A stretch of DNA of 64,000 bases, taken from positions 1,798,001 to 1,862,000 of the forward strand of contig OZ252261.1 in assembly GCA_965249955.1 (NCBI GenBank). The letters run 5' to 3'. The stretch's first letter is position 1, and each line of letters opens with the position of its first letter. Source of the stretch: SB11 sp965249955 (GTDB taxonomy: Bacteria; Bacteroidota; Bacteroidia; UBA8524). Under the pieces are notes generated by a model. The model ran no database searches, had not been told where the DNA came from, and worked only from the letters and a program-made list of their open reading frames with translations. Both the position numbers and the translations under genes were made by a program. Below are positions 36,685-46,592 of the stretch, piece after piece.

Positions 36685-39600
36685 ATGGGTTCACCAAAAA
36701 ACGTTGTGTTATTTGTGGTGATGGGAGTTTTGTTTTCCATCCTAGCTCTATCCGTATCGGGTTCGGGCAATGCTACCCCACACTATAAGCACTATACAGA
36801 AGCATCAAAAACTATTTCGGCAATAGATACGCCCGAAACAGATACTACTAAGTTAAAGTATCCTATTGAGGATACAGAAAACTTTAAAGACAAAAAGAAA
36901 AATCCCCTCGATCTTCAAGATCCTGATAATATTAAAAAAGAGGTGGTATACGATAGCGCCACCGGAAACTATATTGAAAAACAAACCGTAGGAGGTAACG
37001 ACTACAGGCTGCCACAAACCAAAACTATGGAAGAGTATTTGGAAGAAAGGCGCCAAAAAGAAAACCAAAGCTATTTTAGGCAACGCTCAAAAGCACAAAA
37101 CTTTGTAAAAGGAAACAGCATAATACCCAAACTAAATCTTGGCCCTAAAGTATTAGATAAATTTTTTGGAAGTGGTTTAGTCGATTTACGCCCACAAGGT
37201 TCAGCCGAGTTAATTTTTGGGTGGAATTTTAACGTAGTTCGTAACCCCGCCTTCACCGTGAGGCAACAACGCAACGGCCAGTTCGATTTCCGTCAGAAAA
37301 TACAATTTAACCTTACAGGCTCTATTGGCGATAGGTTTAAAACTACATGGAGGTACGATACCGAAGCCACCTTTGATTTTGACAATCAGATAAACCTAAA
37401 CTGGCAAGGTAAAGAAGACGATATAATAAAAAACGTACAGTTGGGTAATGTTAGCTTGCCACTAAACAGCAGCCTTATACAAGGTGGGCAAAGCCTTTTT
37501 GGTGCATTGCTGCAAATGCAATTTGGCCGATTGATGGTTACCACCATATTTACCCAACAGCGTGGGCAAACTACTGAAACCGAAGTAACAGGCGGTGCAC
37601 AAGTAACCCAATTTGATATACAGGCCGATAACTACGATGTAAACCGTCACTACTTCCTTAGCCATTATTTTGCCGATAATTACGATCAGTGGTGCAGCAC
37701 ATCACCCTTTGTTAGTTCGCCCGTGCTTATTACCAACGTACAAGTTTGGGTAACCAACCGCACAGGTATATTTGATAACACCCGCGATGTTTTGGCATTT
37801 ATGGATATGGGTGAGCGCGACCCATTTAACAATGCTTGGAATATTCCCTCAGGCCCTGTAAACCCTGATAATAGTTCAAACGCATTATACAACACCTTTC
37901 AGTTTGATGATTTGGCTCGCCAATCAAACGAGGCAGTGAAGCACTTACGCCAAGATAAAGGTTTAGACCCGATTCAAGATTTTCAACTACTTAATAACGC
38001 ACGTCAGCTTAATACCAACGAGTATACTGTAAACCCGCGTTTAGGTTATATATCGCTAAATCAAGCACTAAACAACGACGAGATTTTAGCGGTAGCCTTT
38101 GAGTATACCCTAAACGGAAAAAGCTATAAAGTGGGCGAGTTTGCCCGTGAGGTTTCATCACCCGACCCTAACAAACCCAATGCCTTGATGCTGAAAATGC
38201 TAAAAGGAACAACAATAACTACCAATTTGCCTATTTGGGATTTGATGATGAAAAACATCTATTCACTAGGCTCATTCAGTGTACAAAAAGAACAGTTTAA
38301 GCTAAATGTAATATATGCAGATGACCCATCAAATGCTGATTTGAATTATATTCCGGCTAAAAACGAACCCAATTTTATAGGCGTTCCATTAGTACAAGTA
38401 TTAAATCTTGATAAAGTAAACACCCAAGGAGAACCAACCCCCGACGGTGTTTTTGATTTTATAGAAGGGCTTACCATAAACACATCAAACGGGCGTGTAA
38501 TATTTCCCGTTCGTGAACCTTTTGGCGATTTTTTGCGAAGCAAGTTTCAGGATCCTGCAAATGCAGAATATTATGCCTACGATGCTCTTTACGATTCTAC
38601 CAAATGGCTGGCACAACAAGAAGTGCTAAAAAACAAATTCTTTTTACGGGGAAGTTACCAAGGCTCGTCAAATTCCGAAATTTCACTTAACGCCATAAAC
38701 GTTCCGCAGGGTTCGGTGCGCGTTACCGCCAACGGTACTTTACTTACCGAAGGCACAGATTATATAGTTGATTATACTATTGGGCGTGTAAAAATATTAA
38801 ACACAGGTATACTCAATTCGGGCGCGGTAATAAAAGTATCGTCAGAAAACAACAACCTGTTTAGTATACAGCAAAAAACCCTTATGGGTGCTCGTTTTGA
38901 TTATAAAGTAGACAAAGACTTTATAATAGGCGGTACAGTAATGCACTTGTATGAGCGACCCATTACCCCAAAAGTAAATATTGGCGAAGAACCTTTGCTA
39001 AATACCGTTGTAGGTATTGATGGTAGCATACGCCGTGAGTCGAGAGCATTAACACGTTGGATAGACCGCCTACCATTTATTAGCACCAAAGAGCCTTCAA
39101 ATTTTCAGTTTAGTTTTGAAGGAGCAAAACTGTTTCCCCACAACCCCAAAACGATTGGTCAACGAGGCACCGCCTTTATAGATGATTTTGAAGCGAGTGA
39201 AACCCCTTTTGATTTGCGCTTAGGAGCACCTTGGTATTTGGCTAGTACACCCGAAGGTCAACCCGACCTTTTCCCTGAAACCCAAAACTCTACTGATGCG
39301 CTGGGTTTTGGCTATAAAAGAGCGTTACTTTCGTGGTACTCTCTTGACCCTATTTTCTTCCGCGACCAACAAGGAAGTAATCCGCCAACACCGCCCAACT
39401 TGGCAGGTTCAAACAATGCCTCAAAACGTTCAAACCACTACACACGCGAGGTATTGCAAACAGAGGTTTTCCCAAATCGTCAACTACAACAAGGTGTGCC
39501 ACAAAATATGCCCACTTTCGATTTGGCATACTACCCCTACAAACGTGGCCAATACAACTACACAGTTAACGATATAAATGCTGATGGCGAAATGAAAGAC

Positions 39601-42600
39601 CCTAAATCAAGCTGGGGTGGTATTATGCGCCGTATTGACCAAAACGATTTTGAAGCAGCAAATATTGATTATGTAGAGATATGGATGATGGATCCGTTTT
39701 TACCCGGTCAGAACGGAACAATACAAGACGGTCAGTTCAACTCAAACAACCTTACAGGTGGTTCGTTATACCTAAACTTAGGTTCGATATCAGAAGATGT
39801 ATTGCGCGATACCCGTAAAAGTTACGAAAACGGTTTGCCAACCCCATCATCAACACAACAACTTATTGATACAACAGAGTGGGGTAGAGTACCCAATGTA
39901 CCTACACTAAACAATGCGTTTGATGCCGACCCTGCTGCCCGCGATGCGCAAGACGTAGGTTTAGATGGTTTTAATGATAATGATGAGAGGGTACATTTTG
40001 CAAAGTACTTAGATGACCTTCGTACGCAATACGGAGCTACTTCGCAAGCCTATTTAAAAGCCGCCGAAGACCCATCGGGAGATAATTACCAATTTCACAG
40101 TAGCAATAGTTTAAACAATCAAAACGCAACGGCACTTCAGCGTTACCAAAAAATAAATGGACAAGAGGGAAACTCGAAACTAGCCACTTTCCAACCCGAT
40201 GGTTACCCCATTACCCGTACAAATTTGCCAGACGACGAGGATATTAACCGCGATTACAGCTTGAACATTAACGAGCAATACTATCAGTATAAAATAGAGC
40301 TTAAACCCAACTCACTTGTAGTGGGGCAAAACTATGTTACCGATAGTGCCTCTGTTCCTGTAAAGTTAGAAAACGGAGATGTAGAAAATGTTACTTGGTA
40401 TCAATTGCGTATACCCGTAAACTCTTGGAGCAAGAAAATAGGCGGTATTAGCGATTTTAAATCTATTCGTTTTGCGCGCTTATTTGTAAAAGATTTCGAT
40501 CAGCCTGTTGTACTGCGTTTTGCACAAATGCAGTTGGTGCGAGCAGATTGGAGGAGATATACCAAACCTCTATCAGTTGGTGTACCGGGTGTACCGGGTT
40601 CGCCCAGTGATAATACTACTTTCTCGGTTTCAACCGTAAACATTGAGGAAAACTCTACCCGTGTTCCGGTAAACTATACCTTACCTCCGGGATTTTTCCG
40701 CGAGCAAGATGTAACTACCCCAAACAATGTGCAGCAAAACGAGCAATCGGTTTCAGTACGTTTTTGCAACCTGCAAGAAGGCGATGCAAGGGGTATATTT
40801 AAAACCACACGTTTTGATATACGTAACTATAAGCGCTTGCGTATGTTTGTTCACGCAGAAGGCGAAAGCCAAGGCCTGCGCAATGGAGATGTAAAAGCCT
40901 TTATACGTTTAGGTACGGATTTAGAAAACAACTATTACGAGTACGAGTTACCCATGTTGGTTACTCCTGATAGAAGTCGTGATGCACAGCAAGTATGGCC
41001 TACTGAAAACGAGATTAATATTGCCCTTGAAGAGTTTTATTTGGCCAAGCAATTGCGCCAAAATGCCAATGCGCCACAAAACCAAGACTTTGTATACGAT
41101 TTAGGTGGTGGGAAACGGATTACACTTAGAGGTGTGCCCGATTTGAGCAATGTGCGTGTAATAATGCTTGGCGTGCGCAACCCTGCTAAGTTTGATAGCC
41201 CTGCCGGAGATGATGGATTAGCAAAATGTGGTGAGGTTTGGTTTAACGAGTTACGCGTAGTAGAATTTAACAACCAAGGTGGTGAAGCTGCTACGGCAAG
41301 GTTAGTAACCAAGTTGGCCGATTTAGGAACATTTACCGTATCGGGTAATTACCAATCTATTGGTTGGGGGGGTATTGATAAAAAACTAAACGATCGTAAT
41401 CTAAACGAGATAATGCTGTACGATATGCAAACCTCGTTAGAGTTGGGTAAATTTTTTCCTGCCAAATGGGGCATAACCGTCCCCTTCTTTATGCAACGTG
41501 GCGAGCAGTTTATACGCCCCAAGTACAATCCGCTAAACCCTGATATTTTGCTTGAAACTACTGTGAAAGCAGCCCAAAACGAGCAAGAGAAACAAGAAAT
41601 TTTAAACGCAGCAGAAGACTATACCGCACGAAGGAGCTTTAACTTTACCAACGTACGCAAAAACCGAATGGGTGGGGGTAAGCCTCAACTTTGGGATATT
41701 GAGAATTTTAACTTCACTTTCTCGTTTCAAGAAGTATTTAGGCGAAACCAGCAAATTGCTGCCAGTTTGCAGCGCACATGGCGCGGAAGCGGTGGGTATA
41801 CTTTTGCCACAGGTGCAAAAAATATAGAGCCGTTTAAAAAGATAATTAAGCCTAAAAAATGGTTGGCTTTAGTACGTGATTTTAACTTTACACCCTATCC
41901 TCAAAGCTTCTCAGTTAGGGCTGATGCCGATAGGTATTACTCTCGCACAATAAACCGAAACAACGACGACCCTAATACTATTGTACCCATACTGTACGAT
42001 AAAAACTTTACCATGAATAGGGTGTACGATATGCGTTGGGATTTAACCAAAAGTCTTAAAGTTGACTACCAAGCAACCACCAATGCCCGTATTGACGAAC
42101 CTGCAGGGCGCATTGATAAAAACGAAAACGCCAACAAGGTAGATACTATACAAAACAACTTTATTAATTTGGGGCGTACCACCAACTATACCCAAATAAC
42201 CAACGTAAACTATACCCTGCCACTAAACAAAATACCTGTTTTAGATTGGGTAACAGCAAGCACACGCTATACTGCCAACTACGGTTGGGTTACTGCGCCA
42301 CCGGCAATAAAAAGCCTAGGAAATACCATACAAAACTCACAAAACTATTCGTATACAGGGCAGTTTAATATGATAAACTTGTACAACAAGATACCTGCCT
42401 TGCGACGTATCAATCAGAACAAGAGCAATCAGCCGCAGCCAAAACAAGAAGAAGAGGAGGAGGAAGACGATGGCAAAGGCGGTAAAAGGAAGAAAAAGAA
42501 AAAAACCGAATCGCCACTAAAAGGTTTTGGTACTACGTTGGCAAAAACCTTGATGATGCTTAAAAACGCATCTTTTACCACTACATCAACCAAAGGAACA

Positions 42601-43878
42601 ACATTACCGGGCTTTAAGCATACGCCATTGTATTTGGGTAACGATGCTGAACGTAATGCTCCTGGGTGGGATTTTGTATTTGGTAGTCAAGACCCTGCTG
42701 TGCGTTACCGATTGGCATCAGAAGGTTTTTTAAGTAACGATACCCTTCAAAACACTTACTTTACACAAACCAGCCGAAAAGACTTTTCTGCCAGTGCTAC
42801 ACTTGAACCTTTTAAAGATTTTAGGGTAGAACTTAGGTTTGCACGAAATCAAACCGAAAACTTACAGAGTGTATTTAGGTACGATGAGGCACTAAAAGGC
42901 TATACCGATTTTGGTTTCCAACAAACGGGTAGTTTCCAAATTGGTGTTTCTACATTGCGCACAGCGTTGGAGAAAAAAGCCACCAATACCAGTTCAAAAT
43001 CATTCGACCAGTTTTTAAACAATCGTTTTGTAATAGCACAGCGATATGCCGCAGAAGACCCTCGCTCGGTAGGTGCCACTCAAAGTGGTTTCCCTAAAGG
43101 CTATACCAACAAAAATCAAGATGTATTAATATCTTCATTCGTGTCGGCATACACGGGCAAAAATGCACAAGACCAAAAACTGGACTTATTCCCTAAAATC
43201 CCATTCCCTTCAATTCGTATCAATTACAACGGGTTAAGCCGTATGAAGGCGATTAAAAAATACGCTAGCAGCGTAACCCTATCATCGTTTTATAGCTCTA
43301 CATACAATATACCGCAGTATATGACTATTTTGAGCCGTAACGACACTGCTGTAAGTAGCTTGGATAGTAACTTCTTCCCTCAATACGAGATACGCTCAGT
43401 AACCATACAAGAAAGCTTTAATCCATTGATTAGGATAGATATTACCTTCCTTAATAATATTACTACCAATGTAGAGTATAAATCGTCGCGCAATATATCG
43501 TTATCGCTATTCAACTTTATGATGGTTGAGACGCGCAATACCGAATTTGTAATTGGTTTTGGCTATCGTGCCAAAGAAATATACCTTCCGTTTAAAGTTC
43601 GCGGGCGTAAACCCTACCTGAAAAACGACTTGAATGTACGTTTCGATTTCTCTATTCGTGATGTAGTAACTATAACCCGCAACGTACAAACTTTACAAAC
43701 TATACCCACGCAAGGGCAGCGTATTTTATCTATAAAACCACAAATAGATTATATGCTGAACGAAAAACTAAACCTACGTTTCTATTACGATAGAAGAGTA
43801 ACCAAACCCGCAACATCAAATGCTTTCCCTACGGCAATTACGCAAGGGGGTATATCGTTGCGTTACACACTACAATAA
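36685..43878 (+). CDS. sprA: T9SS outer-membrane translocon SprA (Sov)
   Basis: Very large outer-membrane beta-barrel (2397 aa) that forms the protein-conducting pore of the type IX secretion system, needed to export CTD-tagged proteins and for gliding. Features seen: N-terminal signal-like helix (GSPKNVVLFVVMGVLFSILA), the family start with RPQGSAELIFGWNFN and VRNPAFTVRQQRNGQFDFRQ, the central GQRGTAFIDDFEASETPFDL block, a KLADLGTFTVSGNY stretch, and a C-terminal barrel ending GISLRYTLQ. Length and order fit the family (2300-2500 aa). An unusual charged run at about residues 1921-1945 (glutamates and aspartates followed by lysines) interrupts the barrel. It would secrete the CTD proteins at 5467, 21778 and 23821. 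Confidence 0.97.
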   Translation: MGSPKNVVLFVVMGVLFSILALSVSGSGNATPHYKHYTEASKTISAIDTPETDTTKLKYPIEDTENFKDKKKNPLDLQDPDNIKKEVVYDSATGNYIEKQTVGGNDYRLPQTKTMEEYLEERRQKENQSYFRQRSKAQNFVKGNSIIPKLNLGPKVLDKFFGSGLVDLRPQGSAELIFGWNFNVVRNPAFTVRQQRNGQFDFRQKIQFNLTGSIGDRFKTTWRYDTEATFDFDNQINLNWQGKEDDIIKNVQLGNVSLPLNSSLIQGGQSLFGALLQMQFGRLMVTTIFTQQRGQTTETEVTGGAQVTQFDIQADNYDVNRHYFLSHYFADNYDQWCSTSPFVSSPVLITNVQVWVTNRTGIFDNTRDVLAFMDMGERDPFNNAWNIPSGPVNPDNSSNALYNTFQFDDLARQSNEAVKHLRQDKGLDPIQDFQLLNNARQLNTNEYTVNPRLGYISLNQALNNDEILAVAFEYTLNGKSYKVGEFAREVSSPDPNKPNALMLKMLKGTTITTNLPIWDLMMKNIYSLGSFSVQKEQFKLNVIYADDPSNADLNYIPAKNEPNFIGVPLVQVLNLDKVNTQGEPTPDGVFDFIEGLTINTSNGRVIFPVREPFGDFLRSKFQDPANAEYYAYDALYDSTKWLAQQEVLKNKFFLRGSYQGSSNSEISLNAINVPQGSVRVTANGTLLTEGTDYIVDYTIGRVKILNTGILNSGAVIKVSSENNNLFSIQQKTLMGARFDYKVDKDFIIGGTVMHLYERPITPKVNIGEEPLLNTVVGIDGSIRRESRALTRWIDRLPFISTKEPSNFQFSFEGAKLFPHNPKTIGQRGTAFIDDFEASETPFDLRLGAPWYLASTPEGQPDLFPETQNSTDALGFGYKRALLSWYSLDPIFFRDQQGSNPPTPPNLAGSNNASKRSNHYTREVLQTEVFPNRQLQQGVPQNMPTFDLAYYPYKRGQYNYTVNDINADGEMKDPKSSWGGIMRRIDQNDFEAANIDYVEIWMMDPFLPGQNGTIQDGQFNSNNLTGGSLYLNLGSISEDVLRDTRKSYENGLPTPSSTQQLIDTTEWGRVPNVPTLNNAFDADPAARDAQDVGLDGFNDNDERVHFAKYLDDLRTQYGATSQAYLKAAEDPSGDNYQFHSSNSLNNQNATALQRYQKINGQEGNSKLATFQPDGYPITRTNLPDDEDINRDYSLNINEQYYQYKIELKPNSLVVGQNYVTDSASVPVKLENGDVENVTWYQLRIPVNSWSKKIGGISDFKSIRFARLFVKDFDQPVVLRFAQMQLVRADWRRYTKPLSVGVPGVPGSPSDNTTFSVSTVNIEENSTRVPVNYTLPPGFFREQDVTTPNNVQQNEQSVSVRFCNLQEGDARGIFKTTRFDIRNYKRLRMFVHAEGESQGLRNGDVKAFIRLGTDLENNYYEYELPMLVTPDRSRDAQQVWPTENEINIALEEFYLAKQLRQNANAPQNQDFVYDLGGGKRITLRGVPDLSNVRVIMLGVRNPAKFDSPAGDDGLAKCGEVWFNELRVVEFNNQGGEAATARLVTKLADLGTFTVSGNYQSIGWGGIDKKLNDRNLNEIMLYDMQTSLELGKFFPAKWGITVPFFMQRGEQFIRPKYNPLNPDILLETTVKAAQNEQEKQEILNAAEDYTARRSFNFTNVRKNRMGGGKPQLWDIENFNFTFSFQEVFRRNQQIAASLQRTWRGSGGYTFATGAKNIEPFKKIIKPKKWLALVRDFNFTPYPQSFSVRADADRYYSRTINRNNDDPNTIVPILYDKNFTMNRVYDMRWDLTKSLKVDYQATTNARIDEPAGRIDKNENANKVDTIQNNFINLGRTTNYTQITNVNYTLPLNKIPVLDWVTASTRYTANYGWVTAPPAIKSLGNTIQNSQNYSYTGQFNMINLYNKIPALRRINQNKSNQPQPKQEEEEEEDDGKGGKRKKKKKTESPLKGFGTTLAKTLMMLKNASFTTTSTKGTTLPGFKHTPLYLGNDAERNAPGWDFVFGSQDPAVRYRLASEGFLSNDTLQNTYFTQTSRKDFSASATLEPFKDFRVELRFARNQTENLQSVFRYDEALKGYTDFGFQQTGSFQIGVSTLRTALEKKATNTSSKSFDQFLNNRFVIAQRYAAEDPRSVGATQSGFPKGYTNKNQDVLISSFVSAYTGKNAQDQKLDLFPKIPFPSIRINYNGLSRMKAIKKYASSVTLSSFYSSTYNIPQYMTILSRNDTAVSSLDSNFFPQYEIRSVTIQESFNPLIRIDITFLNNITTNVEYKSSRNISLSLFNFMMVETRNTEFVIGFGYRAKEIYLPFKVRGRKPYLKNDLNVRFDFSIRDVVTITRNVQTLQTIPTQGQRILSIKPQIDYMLNEKLNLRFYYDRRVTKPATSNAFPTAITQGGISLRYTLQ

Positions 43879-43901
43879 AACCAAGTGAATTTCTTTTATA
43901 G

Positions 43902-43932
43902 GGGTGGCTTTGCAAAAAGCTACCCTTTTTTA
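43902..43932 (+). terminator. Rho-independent terminator of sprA
   Basis: Stem GGGTGGCTTT / AAAGCTACCC with one G-T pair and loop GCAA, followed by TTTTTTATT, 24 bp after the sprA stop. Confidence 0.75.
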
Positions 43933-44203
43933 TTGCCTTAGGCTAAAGGATTTTAAATCCTCACTTAACGTGAGTTTGGGGTAAGAAGATTACAGAAACG
44001 GCACATCAATTTTAATCACCCGTAGTATTTGCTTATCTGTGCACAAGCACTGGCATTATCTCCCTTGCGAACTATCTTATGTTGACCGAAACAATAAGTG
44101 TATGCAAAGCGGGTAGAAGGATGAAAAAACAGCTAAAAAATATAGAATGATTTTTTTAGTTGAATAAAGGCCAAGCCATATCCATTCAATAAAAGCCTTA
44201 AAA
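43933..44203. other. Intergenic stretch without visible gene
   Basis: About 270 bp after the sprA terminator. A short palindrome AGGATTTTAAATCCT lies near 43946, followed by CACTTAACGTGAG. No coding or RNA gene is visible. Confidence 0.4.
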
Positions 44204-44338
44204 CTATTGTTTATGGGGGGTGGGTTGTTTCTCCCAAGTGGGGCAGTTGCAGCCTTTTTTAAACAAGCCGCACGATGATGCAGAAGCCATAAAAACTACC
44301 AGTAAAAGCACTGCTGCTATTGTTCTTATTCGTTTCAT
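44204..44338 (-). CDS. Tiny cysteine-rich lipoprotein, 44 aa
   Basis: Minus-strand gene too short for usual cut-offs. It encodes MKRIRTIAAVLLLVVFMASA then SSC-GLFKKGCNCPTW and EKQPTPHKQ: a full lipoprotein signal with Cys24 and a 21-residue mature peptide that carries a C-N-C-P motif. The basic n-region, hydrophobic core and lipobox are hard to explain by chance. It is divergent from the DedA gene, with a GTTTGC-ATAA-GCAAAC inverted repeat between the two starts at 44370-44385. Similar tiny GC-x-CP lipoproteins exist in Bacteroidota; no function is known to me. Confidence 0.75.
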   Translation of the reverse strand: MKRIRTIAAVLLLVVFMASASSCGLFKKGCNCPTWEKQPTPHKQ

Positions 44339-44369
44339 TGTATCCTGTTTTAACGCAAAAAACGCGCCT

Positions 44370-44385
44370 GTTTGCATAAGCAAAC
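44370..44385. repeat. Inverted repeat in divergent promoter region
   Basis: GTTTGC-ATAA-GCAAAC, a 6-bp stem repeat midway between the tiny lipoprotein start (44338) and the DedA start (44452). It could be an operator; there is no T-run to make it a terminator. Confidence 0.3.
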
Positions 44386-44451
44386 GGTAAAAATAATACT
44401 ACTTGGGCAGGTTTGTGCTAAAATTGACGTAAAATTGCCCAAATTTTCACA

Positions 44452-45099
44452 ATGGATTACCTTAAAGACTTCCTCGATTTTTTCTTGCACCTTGATGATA
44501 AGCTGTTGCTAATGATACAAGAGTATGGCAACTGGGTGTACGCCATTTTGTTTGCTATAATTTTTGTAGAAACAGGGCTTATTATAATGCCTTTTCTTCC
44601 CGGTGATTCACTGCTATTTGCTGCAGGTGCTTTTGCCGCTGCAGGCGATTTAAACATAGTATACATTATACTATTATTGTTTGTGGCTGCCGTTTTGGGT
44701 GATACCGTAAACTACTCGGTAGGAAAACAATTAGGCGTTAGGGCTACCAAAATAAAATTGTTTGGGCGTAACCTAGTGAAACAAGAACACTTGGATAAAA
44801 CCCATGCTTTTTTTGAAAAATATGGCCCCAAAGCCATTATAATAGCTCGTTTTGTACCCATAGTGCGCACTTTTGCCCCTTTTGTGGCGGGCGTTGGCAG
44901 CATGACTTATGGAAAATTTATTACTTATAATGTTGTTGGAGGTGCTTTGTGGGTAGTTGGTGTTAGCATGGTAGGTTATATGTTTGGTCAAACTGCTTGG
45001 GTAAAAGAGAACTTTGAAATTGTGGTGTTTGGTATTATTTTTATATCAATAGTGCCCATAATTTTTGAGTTTATAAAACATCGTTTCTCAAAAAAATAA
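44452..45099 (+). CDS. DedA-family membrane protein
   Basis: Integral membrane protein of 215 aa of the DedA/VTT family, now linked to undecaprenyl-phosphate or phospholipid recycling. Seen are the family opening with FVETGLIIMPFLPGDSLLF (the Glu and P-G-D motif), VAAVLGDTVNYSVGKQLG, a FEKYGPKAIIIARFVPIVRT block with conserved Arg residues, and AGVGSMTYGKF. Five to six hydrophobic segments. It ends 1 bp before aroE, so both are cotranscribed. Confidence 0.93.
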   Translation: MDYLKDFLDFFLHLDDKLLLMIQEYGNWVYAILFAIIFVETGLIIMPFLPGDSLLFAAGAFAAAGDLNIVYIILLLFVAAVLGDTVNYSVGKQLGVRATKIKLFGRNLVKQEHLDKTHAFFEKYGPKAIIIARFVPIVRTFAPFVAGVGSMTYGKFITYNVVGGALWVVGVSMVGYMFGQTAWVKENFEIVVFGIIFISIVPIIFEFIKHRFSKK

Positions 45100-45100
45100 T

Positions 45101-45853
45101 ATGCAACTGGGGCTAATAGGTTTCCCTTTAGAGCACTCTCGTTCTCCTGAAATTTTTGCTCGTTTTTTTGATGAAGATAGGGCGAAGGGGGCAAGCTATA
45201 AGCTTTATCCGCTTGAAGATATTACCACGTTGCGTAGTTGGCTTAAAAGTCTTCCCAATCTTGTTGGGTTCAACGTTACTATACCGCATAAAAAAAGCAT
45301 TATCCCAATGCTTGATTGGGTAGCCGATGAAGCTATTGCAATAGGTGCTGTAAACACTGTGAAAGTGGTGCAACAAGAGGGGAAAACAAAGCTACACGGT
45401 TACAATACCGATTACTATGGCTTTGCCACCACTCTAAAGCAGTTTTTAGGCGATTACAAGCCACAAAGAGCTTTAGTGCTTGGTACGGGCGGCAGCGCAA
45501 ATACTGTGGTGTATACACTAGCGAAAATGGGCATAGCGTATACAAAAGTATCGCGCAACAGCAGTGCTGATGCACCAATGACGTACGATGATATTTCAGA
45601 CCAAACAATAGCTCAAACTCAGCTTATAATTAATACTACCCCGTTGGGTATGTATCCTTCAATAAAATCGTTTCCCAAAATACCATACCAAGCACTAACG
45701 CCTCAGCATTACCTGTACGATTTGGTGTATAACCCCTTAGAAACCGTGTTTTTGCAAAATGGCAAAGGGTATGGAGCAAATATTCAAACAGGTATAACCA
45801 TGCTAGAGCTGCAAGCACGCAAGGCTTGGGAGATTTGGAAAGAGGAGGTTTAA
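45101..45853 (+). CDS. aroE: Shikimate dehydrogenase
   Basis: Reduces 3-dehydroshikimate to shikimate with NADPH in aromatic amino-acid synthesis. The 250-aa length is normal for the short Bacteroidota form. Shikimate-site motifs LGLIGFPLEHSRSP, LVGFNVTIPHKKSIIPML (catalytic Lys) and AIGAVNTVK (Asn) are present; YNTDYYGF holds the catalytic Asp; the NADP-binding loop is ALVLGTGGSANTVV. The start overlaps the DedA stop region (TAATATG). Operon with DedA. Confidence 0.96.
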   Translation: MQLGLIGFPLEHSRSPEIFARFFDEDRAKGASYKLYPLEDITTLRSWLKSLPNLVGFNVTIPHKKSIIPMLDWVADEAIAIGAVNTVKVVQQEGKTKLHGYNTDYYGFATTLKQFLGDYKPQRALVLGTGGSANTVVYTLAKMGIAYTKVSRNSSADAPMTYDDISDQTIAQTQLIINTTPLGMYPSIKSFPKIPYQALTPQHYLYDLVYNPLETVFLQNGKGYGANIQTGITMLELQARKAWEIWKEEV

Positions 45854-45854
45854 C

Positions 45855-46574
45855 CTAAATAATCTCAAATTTTACTATTACCGTGTAGCTAATAGTAATT
45901 AAAGTGCCGCTGCTTTTTTCCTGCTTCATTTTGCCAATTAGTAAAGTCATAAAAACACTATCGGTTGTAAAATCATCAGCCTTTTGTGTAATAGATATAA
46001 CCTTCCCCAGTTTGTCGCCATTAATCTCAACCATAGGCGTAGCATGGTCTTTTGCTTTTTGTACCGCTTTTAATGAAAGAAGATTTTTGTAGTGGTCGGT
46101 CTTGCTATTGTTAAAAGAAGTTAGCTTAATCCGTTCAGCACCTAAAGAGTCTAAGCCGCTCATAATGGGCGCTATGCGAGAAATTTTCTTAAGATTTAAG
46201 GTAAAGCGTTTAAAATCGTTCTTCTCAAAATACACCCCGTCATAGCTTTGATTTTCAAGACCTGATATAAAAGTAACAAGATGGTTATCAGCTATGCCGT
46301 ATTGGGCAAGAAAAGCACGTATTTCTTTTTCCTGTTGCTCAATGGTTTTCTTTTTAAGCTCAACCTTCAAAAAATCAGTTGTTCCTTTTTCTGCTGCCGT
46401 CGCTATCTCTTCCTCATTATATCCTTTAGAAGTTGTAAGATAAAATTCAAAAGTAAACTCATCCGCTTCAACCTCCATTTTTTCGGTAGCCACTACTTCA
46501 ATAAAACGTTGTTGTGCAAAGGATACAAGGGGCATTGTCAAACCCAAAAAAAGAATCAGCAGTAGTTTTTTCAT
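45855..46574 (-). CDS. SIMPL-domain (DUF541) secreted protein A
   Basis: Exported 239-aa protein with signal peptide MKKLLLILFLGLTMPLVSFAQ and a SIMPL/DUF541 domain: RFIEVVATEKMEVEADEFTF at the start, a long helical segment, then LKAVQKAKDHATPMVEINGD, KLGKVISITQKADD and a closing TISYTVIVKFEI strand. SIMPL proteins are periplasmic or surface oligomers linked to oxidative or membrane stress; the role here is not known. Its tail-to-tail neighbour is aroE, and a paralogue lies just upstream (46593-47261) with an almost identical signal-peptide coding segment. Confidence 0.85.
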   Translation of the reverse strand: MKKLLLILFLGLTMPLVSFAQQRFIEVVATEKMEVEADEFTFEFYLTTSKGYNEEEIATAAEKGTTDFLKVELKKKTIEQQEKEIRAFLAQYGIADNHLVTFISGLENQSYDGVYFEKNDFKRFTLNLKKISRIAPIMSGLDSLGAERIKLTSFNNSKTDHYKNLLSLKAVQKAKDHATPMVEINGDKLGKVISITQKADDFTTDSVFMTLLIGKMKQEKSSGTLITISYTVIVKFEII

Positions 46575-46577
46575 AAT
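46494..46577 (-). repeat. 84-bp direct repeat, copy A (signal-peptide segment)
   Basis: Identical to 47181-47264 at 83 of 84 positions by eye; covers the start codon, the whole signal peptide and the QQRFIEV junction of SIMPL protein A. The rest of the two genes is far less similar. Confidence 0.9.
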
Positions 46578-46592
46578 ACTTGGTTTTACTCG

